Of a DNA stretch of 8,062 nucleotides, positions 1 to 5,428 are shown one piece after another. The stretch is from Piscirickettsiaceae bacterium. Its GTDB lineage: Bacteria > Pseudomonadota > Gammaproteobacteria > Methylococcales > Cycloclasticaceae. The position numbers were made by a program, and so were the translations under genes. The stretch spans positions 1-8,062 of the forward strand of contig NVSW01000089.1 in the NCBI GenBank assembly GCA_002401365.1, given 5' to 3'. The notes beneath the pieces were generated by a model. That model ran no database searches. It saw only the letters and a program-made list of their open reading frames with translations, and had not been told where the DNA came from. Each line of letters starts with the position of its first letter. The first letter of the stretch is position 1.

Positions 1-1150
1 TTGAAAAGAGTCGTTTATTTTTTAATGCGGGGTAGCCTTTATAGGGGGCATTGACCATCGCACGAAGAAAGGATGGACTGTTGTTATACGTTTCAAATAT
101 TTTTTGTTTAGCGTAACGCTCGTTACCAGCAAAAAGTTCATCACCACCATCACCGGCTAATAAGGTGTCGCAACCATTTTCTTTAGCAAGTTTTGCGCAA
201 AAATAGGTGGGAATGGCCGATGAATTGCCAAAGGGCTCGTCATACGCAGCGGCAATTTTTGGCACCGCATCTAATACATCTTGTGGGGTTACGAAGTATT
301 CGTGATGCTTGGTGTGGAAGTGCCTTGATACAATGCGGGCATAAGGTGTTTCATCGTAACCTTCTGCATCAAAACCAATGGTAAAAGTATCTGGATTTGA
401 GCGGAAGGAGGCGAGATTACCGCTGACTGTTGAGCTATCTAATCCACCACTCAAAAATGCCCCTACGCTACCTTCGGGTATGCTTCTTTTAACAGCAGTT
501 TTTAGGTGAGCATGTAATTTTTCACTTAATTGTTTACTTGATAAAGAGGTCTCTTCTGAAAAAGTTGGTTCCCAGTACCGAGTCTTTTTTAGTTGACCAT
601 TTTCATATTCTAAGTAATGAGCCGGTTCTAGCTTTTTAATGCCCTCAAAAAAGCTACCAGGGCTTGGAATCATATGAAAATAAATATAATTAAAAATAGC
701 CTGATTATCTATACCTAGGCTTTTAGATGAATATTTTTGAATAGTCTTAATAGAGTTTGAGAAGCTCAGGCCATTCTGATCTTGATATACCAAACGACTG
801 ATACCCATTTTATCAACCGCGATAGTTGTTTTGTTCTTCTCAATATCGTGAATAATAATGATAAAACTGCCATTTAACTGTTTAATGCAATCAATGCCTG
901 CCGCTTTGTAAGCTTGTGCTAATGAAGGTGCAAAACCCCGTTGTTTTTTAAGTTTGCATAGGCTGGTCTGGAGCCATAAAGGTTCCCCAGTGTAACTAAT
1001 AATGAGCGAACCAATTTGTACGGGTGAATGTTCTGTATTGAGCAGGCATGCTTGTTCAGCAAGGTGTGCGTGGGCGTCTATATCAGATAGCTTGCTGTGA
1101 ACTGTGGGGAGGCTAATTTTTGGAGAAAGATGCCCAAACAATACATTCAT
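1..1150 (-). CDS. Asparagine synthetase B-like amide ligase lacking Cys2 (partial, 3' end outside window)
   Basis: Reading leftward from the ATG at 1150, 383 codons are open to the window edge; family members are usually about 600 residues, so roughly the last third is missing. Residues 1-190 resemble the class II glutaminase (Ntn) fold: QLNGSFIIII at 91-100, and a GxxKLEPAHYLEY-like segment around 170-182. The ATP pyrophosphatase domain follows, with PP-loop SGGLDSS (234-240), DEPFGNSSAIPT (304-315) and GDGGDELFAGNERY (333-346), all intact. The N-terminus reads MNVLFGHLSP, so the catalytic Cys after the initiator Met is absent, and an in-frame stop upstream leaves no room for a longer MCG start. 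It probably activates a carboxylate by adenylation and forms an amide with ammonia or another amine (family knowledge plus inference). It is the last visible gene of the leftward operon, 17 nt after the TPR gene, with no recognisable Shine-Dalgarno. In this context a sugar uronic acid is a more likely substrate than free aspartate, but that is unproven. Confidence 0.9.
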   Translation of the reverse strand, partial: MNVLFGHLSPKISLPTVHSKLSDIDAHAHLAEQACLLNTEHSPVQIGSLIISYTGEPLWLQTSLCKLKKQRGFAPSLAQAYKAAGIDCIKQLNGSFIIIIHDIEKNKTTIAVDKMGISRLVYQDQNGLSFSNSIKTIQKYSSKSLGIDNQAIFNYIYFHMIPSPGSFFEGIKKLEPAHYLEYENGQLKKTRYWEPTFSEETSLSSKQLSEKLHAHLKTAVKRSIPEGSVGAFLSGGLDSSTVSGNLASFRSNPDTFTIGFDAEGYDETPYARIVSRHFHTKHHEYFVTPQDVLDAVPKIAAAYDEPFGNSSAIPTYFCAKLAKENGCDTLLAGDGGDELFAGNERYAKQKIFETYNNSPSFLRAMVNAPYKGYPALKNKRLFS

Positions 1151-1167
1151 GGTGTTGTAAACAGGGT

Positions 1168-1878
1168 TTAGTTGAGTTCTTTTACGGTGTTACTGGTTGG
1201 AGCGACGGGTTTAACTTTTGGTGGCCAGTGGTTAACACGTTTTAACTTGTTTTTTAAACCATTGAGGGGGAACCCTGCGTTGTATGCAATGATGGCTTGC
1301 TCTTGGGCTAAGTCGTATTGCTTTAAATTAATAAGCAGTAGACCATAGTTATAACGAATAATTGGGTTATTAGGTGAAAGCTTAACGGCGTCTTTGTACT
1401 GGGAGTTTGCCATTTTATAATGTTTTATTTTATGCAAATAAATACCGTAAAGCATTCGTGTCGTTGCATCTTTGGGGCTGAAATTGATAGCACGTTGGAA
1501 ATAGCATTCGACAGGGGATTGTAACTTTCGACTCTTTTTTGGATATAGAAGTTTGAAACGGGTGATTGAGTTTAAAGCTCGATGGTGGTTAGGCCATGCG
1601 CGTATTGTATAGTCAAATTCTTGTTGTAATGGCCCCGAGTGTCCTTTAATAAGATTCTCTATTTCAGGTAGAAAGTGAGTGGATTCAACAAGGTGTAGTT
1701 CGTATTTGTATTGGGATCTCAAAAGATAATCAAAAGGCCCATAAGCAGTTGGGTTTCCTCGGCAAGGAGCCCCTTTAAGAGATTGTCCAACCCAAGGAGC
1801 ATCATCAGCAACACTATCAGCTACTCCGTATGTAAAAAAACATACTAGTGTAAGTATTATAAATTTATAATTAAGCAT
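1168..1878 (-). CDS. Exported tetratricopeptide-repeat protein of an EPS locus
   Basis: This 236-residue protein has a Sec-type signal peptide: a short basic start, a hydrophobic core at residues 6-18, and likely cleavage after Ala20 or Ala24. Cys13 has no lipobox, so it is probably periplasmic rather than a lipoprotein. The middle carries GPFDY (47-51), VESTHFLPEIENL (64-76) and DYTIRAWPNHHRAL (89-102), a conserved-looking segment that I recall in small TPR proteins of exopolysaccharide clusters. Two TPR-like helical pairs follow at about 136-203 (YGIYLHKIKHYKMA and YGLLLINLKQYDLA). The tail (218-236) is proline-rich and polar. Cys39 and Cys125 could form a disulfide. The start is well supported by TAAGGAG five bases upstream, which overlaps the stop of the preceding acyltransferase gene. 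No enzymatic motif is visible; a scaffold role in polymer assembly or export is an inference. Confidence 0.85.
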   Translation of the reverse strand: MLNYKFIILTLVCFFTYGVADSVADDAPWVGQSLKGAPCRGNPTAYGPFDYLLRSQYKYELHLVESTHFLPEIENLIKGHSGPLQQEFDYTIRAWPNHHRALNSITRFKLLYPKKSRKLQSPVECYFQRAINFSPKDATTRMLYGIYLHKIKHYKMANSQYKDAVKLSPNNPIIRYNYGLLLINLKQYDLAQEQAIIAYNAGFPLNGLKNKLKRVNHWPPKVKPVAPTSNTVKELN

Positions 1879-1883
1879 GGTTT

Positions 1884-1890
1884 CTCCTTA
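1884..1890 (-). promoter_or_regulatory. Strong ribosome binding site overlapping the upstream stop codon
   Basis: On the minus strand the bases read TAAGGAG. The TAA is the stop of the acyltransferase gene and AAGGAG is a near-perfect Shine-Dalgarno, five bases before the ATG of the TPR gene at 1878. A ribosome finishing the first gene is therefore placed at the start of the next, which supports both the chosen start and translational coupling. Confidence 0.85.
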
Positions 1891-2859
1891 AAACCTTTTA
1901 AAATTAATATGATACATGGTTCGAATTTCTTTCGTCCATTTGGTGTGCCAGTTCATTACTTTGCCGTAAAATTCAATGGTTTTAGATTTTTTCTCTTCAA
2001 ATAAGGGCGGAAAACTTTCTTTACGCATTAGCATAGCGGGTGATGAAGTGGATATATCTTCGTTATAGGTCGTTTTTAGAATGATAAGTTGGTTTTCATT
2101 TCTAATGCAGAGGTCTGTTGCTACCAACTCTTGATTATAAAAATATTGGTAAATAATGCCATTGCCTTCGTTACAGAACGTTTGCAGCATACTGATATAA
2201 AATTTGCCTTGGGCGTTATCCACATGAATGGCGGTGCCTTGGTCGTTTTTCCAACCAGCCGTTTCAAGTACCCCATATTGTTTGATGGCTTCAATAACGT
2301 CATCAGGGTTGGTTAATGTCTTTAATGTTCGTTCAACGTCTTCTCTTTCAAGGCGGTTTCTTTGACGGTTTAGATTTTGCCGTAAATTTTTCCCACGTTC
2401 TGCCCAGTATTCATCAAAGCTTTTATTAAGGCTAACGCGACCTGTTTCAATATAGTCAAGAGTGGATACATGACCTTGTTTTTCGGGGCGTGGCATTAAG
2501 TCAGGATCTTGCTGGGTTAGCCCAAAAACCATTGTTGTAATGGGTAACTTCTTAAAAAGCACTGCCAGAAGCTCCGCTGTGTTGGCGTGTGCATCTTGCA
2601 CCCACAGCCCAATGGGTGCTTGAGAGGGCTGAAAGGTGATATAGGAGCCAAAACGGTCTTTTACGATAACAGCTAAAGCGGTTGGTTTTTCCGTTGAGCC
2701 AAAAACCACCAGTTTTTCTTTTTGTGTACCAAAGTGGTGGAGTAGTGGTTTTACAAAGTTAGTACTTAGCACAGGTGTATTAGGGCCAGCGGTGTTTAAA
2801 GTATCCCACTGTTTTTCGTAGTGTTCAAATGCAGAAATTGGTAATAGTTGGCAATCCAT
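1888..2859 (-). CDS. FemAB/BioF2-like GNAT-superfamily acyltransferase
   Basis: The 323-residue soluble protein has the layout of the GNAT-fold family found in cellulose and exopolysaccharide clusters (CelD/BioF2-like, related to FemAB). A divergent N-terminal half (1-150) is followed by the signature basic segment LRQNLNRQRNRLER (159-172), then ETAGWKNDQGTAI (199-211). Next come a strand pair around YFYNQELVATDLCI (239-252), YNEDISTSSPAML (265-277) where related proteins have a Y-x-x-x-x-x-x-SPG-like loop, and IEFYGKVMNWHTKW (295-308). Such enzymes move an acyl or aminoacyl group onto an amine. No signal peptide or membrane segment is seen, so it should act in the cytoplasm. It begins 2 nt after the aminotransferase stop, with an AAAGG site seven bases before the ATG. 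That tight pairing suggests it acylates the amino group the aminotransferase makes, which is an inference. It may correspond to the exosortase-A-associated FemAB group, but I cannot confirm this by eye. Confidence 0.82.
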   Translation of the reverse strand: MDCQLLPISAFEHYEKQWDTLNTAGPNTPVLSTNFVKPLLHHFGTQKEKLVVFGSTEKPTALAVIVKDRFGSYITFQPSQAPIGLWVQDAHANTAELLAVLFKKLPITTMVFGLTQQDPDLMPRPEKQGHVSTLDYIETGRVSLNKSFDEYWAERGKNLRQNLNRQRNRLEREDVERTLKTLTNPDDVIEAIKQYGVLETAGWKNDQGTAIHVDNAQGKFYISMLQTFCNEGNGIIYQYFYNQELVATDLCIRNENQLIILKTTYNEDISTSSPAMLMRKESFPPLFEEKKSKTIEFYGKVMNWHTKWTKEIRTMYHINFKRF

Positions 2860-2861
2860 AG

Positions 2862-4052
2862 TTAAGCCTTTACGGTGTCCTTAATAGTTGTAATCATCCA
2901 ATCAAGCTCTTGTTGAGTAAGAGATTGATGGCAAGGGAATTGAAAAATGGTTCTAGAAAGCTCGCAACTAATTGGAAACTCATCTTCAGTAATGCTGTTG
3001 TCTAAATATTCACCAAACCGCCAAATAGGCACACCTTTTTCCTTGAGTGTTTCGAAGTAACGTTCAGGGTTGTGAAATTTTAGTGGATAAACGAGCGGCG
3101 TGACGTTCTTTGGCAATTTTTTAAATAGTGGTTCGCATGTAGGAAGAGTGCTCAATGCCTCATGTAACAGTTGATAGTTTGTTCGCCTTTTTTCGCTAAT
3201 GACGGAGAAATTAGCTCGTTTAATGATGCGTGATGAAAAAATGGTCGATTTTACATTTATCCAATTTTCATCTAAGTGAAACCCACCTTCAGAGGAACCT
3301 GGCACATTGGTTAAATTTTGGCTGTTAGGGTGAGAGTTTTTTATTAGGTTCCACAGCCAGTTTTTAATAGATAACAGTACCTTGAGTATTTGCCCTCCAT
3401 GCCCTAAACGTTTGTAACTAAGGGCTTTTTCGACGGAATTTATAGCGGACTTTAATTGAAAGGATTTAGAGGGTTTTTGTAATAAAACATTAGATAAGTC
3501 ATGTTTATCTGACGCGAGAATACCACCGTCAAACACAGGGAAAAATTTCATCGTACTAGCGATAGCATAGTCGCCGGTGGTTCCCACCGGTTTATTATTA
3601 ACCTCGCCAAAGAACGCATGAGCACAATCTTCGATTAAAAACATATTGTTCTCGTCACACAGGTCTTTTATTTCAGTTAGATCTTCAGTAAAACCAAAGA
3701 AATGTGTAACGATAATAGCTTTTGATTTGGCAGTTATTTTTCGTTTGATGTCAGCAATATCAGGGCTTGTGTCATTATTAACATTATAAAATATGACCTT
3801 GGCATTTAGCCGCAAAGCGGGTGAAATCATGGACTCACAGTGGTAAGAAGGCACCAATACCTCGTGTTGATTTGTTACGTTACATTTTTCTAGAGCGATA
3901 GATAAGGCAGCTCTACCACTGGTTGTCTCTAATTTGTAAGTAGCATCATTGATTGATGGAATGGTTACCTGGTGATCTATGCTTGATATACTTTCATCAC
4001 CTAAGATAGGTGATAGTGGGATGCAAGGTGGTGGAAAATTGTCAATATCCAT
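2862..4052 (-). CDS. DegT/DnrJ/EryC1/StrS-family PLP aminotransferase (atypical subgroup)
   Basis: This 396-residue protein has the fold-type I PLP landmarks of the DegT family. SGRAAL (45-50) corresponds to the phosphate-binding SGTAAL, followed by VPSYHCESMISPAL (67-80). THFFG (116-120) and EDCAHAFFGE (141-150) carry the aspartate that pairs with the PLP ring nitrogen. STMKFFPVFDGG (166-177) places Lys169 at the Schiff-base position, with the usual spacing to the acidic-GG turn. Family members transfer an amino group from glutamate to a keto-sugar nucleotide. Here the stretch after the lysine departs from the norm: residues about 195-245 are a longer Lys-rich region with aromatics, and the usual substrate-site GxNxRxDE motif reads GGFHLDENW. 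The substrate may therefore differ from the common keto-sugars. It is the first gene of the leftward operon. The ATG has an in-frame stop shortly upstream and no alternative start, yet no clear Shine-Dalgarno. Confidence 0.88.
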   Translation of the reverse strand: MDIDNFPPPCIPLSPILGDESISSIDHQVTIPSINDATYKLETTSGRAALSIALEKCNVTNQHEVLVPSYHCESMISPALRLNAKVIFYNVNNDTSPDIADIKRKITAKSKAIIVTHFFGFTEDLTEIKDLCDENNMFLIEDCAHAFFGEVNNKPVGTTGDYAIASTMKFFPVFDGGILASDKHDLSNVLLQKPSKSFQLKSAINSVEKALSYKRLGHGGQILKVLLSIKNWLWNLIKNSHPNSQNLTNVPGSSEGGFHLDENWINVKSTIFSSRIIKRANFSVISEKRRTNYQLLHEALSTLPTCEPLFKKLPKNVTPLVYPLKFHNPERYFETLKEKGVPIWRFGEYLDNSITEDEFPISCELSRTIFQFPCHQSLTQQELDWMITTIKDTVKA

Positions 4053-4175
4053 AGGGTTAAAGAGGTAAAATCATATAATGTCATTTGTGCAAAAGTATAG
4101 TGCAGATATGGAAAAAATGTCTCTTGAATTTTGTGCTAAAGTTCAGTTTGTTGAATAAAGGAAGAATAATCGTTA
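4053..4175. promoter_or_regulatory. Divergent intergenic region, presumed bidirectional promoter
   Basis: This AT-rich stretch separates the starts of the leftward and rightward operons, so both promoters should lie here. On the minus strand TATGAT (4070-4075) is a fair -10 match close to the aminotransferase ATG, which would give a leader of only about 10 bases, but no -35 hexamer fits at the right distance. On the plus strand TTGTGC (4085-4090) and TTGAAT (4124-4129) are possible -35 elements without a good -10 partner. The rightward gene has AAAGGAAG at 4157-4164 as its ribosome binding site. The promoter is inferred from layout; the exact boxes are uncertain. Confidence 0.55.
4084..4142 (+). 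repeat. Pair of 13-nt direct repeats, possible operator sites
   Basis: TTTGTGCAAAAGT (4084-4096) and TTTGTGCTAAAGT (4130-4142) match at 12 of 13 positions, 46 bases start to start. Both sit inside the short divergent promoter region. The first copy contains a weak inner symmetry (TTTG-TG-CAAA). A looser relative, TTTGTTGAATAAAG, starts at 4147. Two near-identical sites on the same DNA face range would suit a regulator acting on both operons, but AT-rich DNA can give such matches by chance. Confidence 0.45.
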
Positions 4176-5372
4176 ATGGATAACCTATTATTTCTGGTTC
4201 ATAGAATCCCATATCCACCTAATAAGGGTGACAAAATCCGCTCTTTTCACTTTTTAAAGTATCTTTCCCAACATTTTAATATTTATTTGGGGGCGTTTAT
4301 CGATGAGGCTGAAGATGTGGCTTATATTGATAAGGTTAAAGAGTACTGCGTTGATGTGAAATTGATTTCTATTAACCCTAAAGTGAGAACACTAATAAGT
4401 GCAAAAGGCTTGTTGATGGGATCTTCTTTAAGTGTGCCTTATTATGATGTAAAGGACATGCATACTTGGGTTGAAGGGGTGATTCATCAACAACGAATAA
4501 CGAAAGCGTTTGTTTTTTCTTCGGTTATGTCTCAATTTGTTATGCAGTATGAAAATATGGCAATAACGGCTGACTTTGTGGATATTGATTCTGACAAATG
4601 GAGACAATACGCGGAGAAAAAGCCTTGGCCTATCAGTTGGGTATATAAACGAGAGGCCGAGCGCTTGTTTGAGTATGAAAAAGAGGTAGCGAACAGAGTT
4701 GAGAACGTTTTATTTGTTTCGGAAGCTGATGCTAATCTGTTTAAAACACTATCGCCAGAAACGTCTAATAAAATTGAGTATGTTAATAATGGTGTGGATA
4801 TTGATTTTTTCACACCCAGTCAAAGCTTGAGTAACCCCTATAAAGAAGGCGAGATGGTTTTGGTATTTACTGGTGCGATGGATTATTGGGCTAACGTAGA
4901 CGCGGTTGTTTGGTTTGTAGAAAAAGTGTTGCCTAAGTTGCGTTTATTGCAGCAAAAGGTAGTGTTTTATATTGTTGGTTCGAATCCAACTACGCAAGTT
5001 GAGGTGTTACAAAAACATGATGATGTTGTTGTAACGGGACGAGTTGAAGATATGCGCCCATACCTTCAGTTTGCCAATGTAGCGATTGCACCGTTGCGAA
5101 TCGCTAGGGGCATTCAAAATAAAGTGCTAGAGGCAATGGCTATGGGTAAGCCTATCGTAGCAACACCGCAAGCGATGGAGGGCATTGATGCGTGTTTAGA
5201 AGGTGTGAGAGTGGCTGATAAACCCAAAGATTTTTGTGAAGAGTTGGTGGGCATGATGGCAGCTGATTCTTTTATTCCAGCTAATAGGGATTTTGTTGAA
5301 GCAGAGTTTAGCTGGGTGGAAAATACCAATAAGCTCGTTTCTATTATTAATGGGAAGGATATAGATAAATGA
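4176..5372 (+). CDS. GT4-type glycosyltransferase, exosortase A/EpsH1-associated (TIGR03087-like)
   Basis: This 398-residue protein is a GT-B fold transferase that should add a sugar to a lipid-linked glycan on the cytoplasmic face of the inner membrane. The N-terminus (FLVHRIPYPPNKGDKIRS, residues 6-23) is nearly diagnostic, as I remember it, of the sugar transferase family associated with PEP-CTERM/EpsH1 loci. The acceptor-side domain spans about 1-200 and includes DFVDIDSDKW (133-142) and FVSEADA (180-186). The donor domain starts at FTGAMDYWANVDAV (231-244) and continues through VGSNP (267-271), VTGRVEDMRPYL (286-297) and PLRIARGIQNKVLEAM (306-321), whose Arg and Glu fit the nucleotide-diphosphate-binding site. 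Length is normal for the family. AAAGGAAG lies 11 bases before the ATG. It opens the rightward operon, and its stop overlaps the minicistron start by ATGA. The donor sugar cannot be read from sequence. Confidence 0.92.
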   Translation: MDNLLFLVHRIPYPPNKGDKIRSFHFLKYLSQHFNIYLGAFIDEAEDVAYIDKVKEYCVDVKLISINPKVRTLISAKGLLMGSSLSVPYYDVKDMHTWVEGVIHQQRITKAFVFSSVMSQFVMQYENMAITADFVDIDSDKWRQYAEKKPWPISWVYKREAERLFEYEKEVANRVENVLFVSEADANLFKTLSPETSNKIEYVNNGVDIDFFTPSQSLSNPYKEGEMVLVFTGAMDYWANVDAVVWFVEKVLPKLRLLQQKVVFYIVGSNPTTQVEVLQKHDDVVVTGRVEDMRPYLQFANVAIAPLRIARGIQNKVLEAMAMGKPIVATPQAMEGIDACLEGVRVADKPKDFCEELVGMMAADSFIPANRDFVEAEFSWVENTNKLVSIINGKDIDK

Positions 5373-5428
5373 CGGGACCTTCAGTTTTTGCACAGGCTAA
5401 AAACAAGCATTACAGAGGTGTGTCTTAA
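5369..5428 (+). CDS. Possible 19-codon minicistron or leader, in frame with the next gene
   Basis: An ATG at 5369 overlaps the glycosyltransferase stop (ATGA, 5369-5372) and has a good AAGGA site at 5355-5359, nine bases upstream. It encodes MTGPSVFAQAKNKHYRGVS and ends with TAA at 5426-5428. The very next codon is the GTG start of the synthetase-like gene in the same frame. It could be a leader that carries ribosomes to the next start, or an N-terminal extension cut off by a nonsense change. It could also be chance, since the peptide resembles nothing I know. The coupling-friendly layout is visible; its expression is not. Confidence 0.35.
   Translation: MTGPSVFAQAKNKHYRGVS
5414..5418 (+). 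promoter_or_regulatory. Ribosome binding site supporting a GTG start
   Basis: AGAGG at 5414-5418 lies ten bases before the GTG at 5429. As the preceding in-frame codon is TAA, this GTG is the earliest possible start of the second synthetase-like gene in its frame, and this site makes it usable. Confidence 0.6.

Noticed and set aside
193..384. 63-codon plus-strand ORF
   Set aside because: It lies antisense within the well-supported synthetase domain at 1-1150; no ribosome site or recognisable protein features.
2089..2316. 75-codon plus-strand ORF
   Set aside because: Antisense to the conserved GNAT-like core of the acyltransferase gene, with no supporting start signal.
4084..4110. TTGTGC with TATGGA as a sigma-70 promoter for the rightward operon
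   Set aside because: The 16-base spacing is acceptable, but the -10 matches only three of six positions, so I did not annotate it as a defined promoter.
4532..4813. 93-codon minus-strand ORF
   Set aside because: Antisense to the middle of the glycosyltransferase; Ser-rich composition typical of a complementary-strand shadow.
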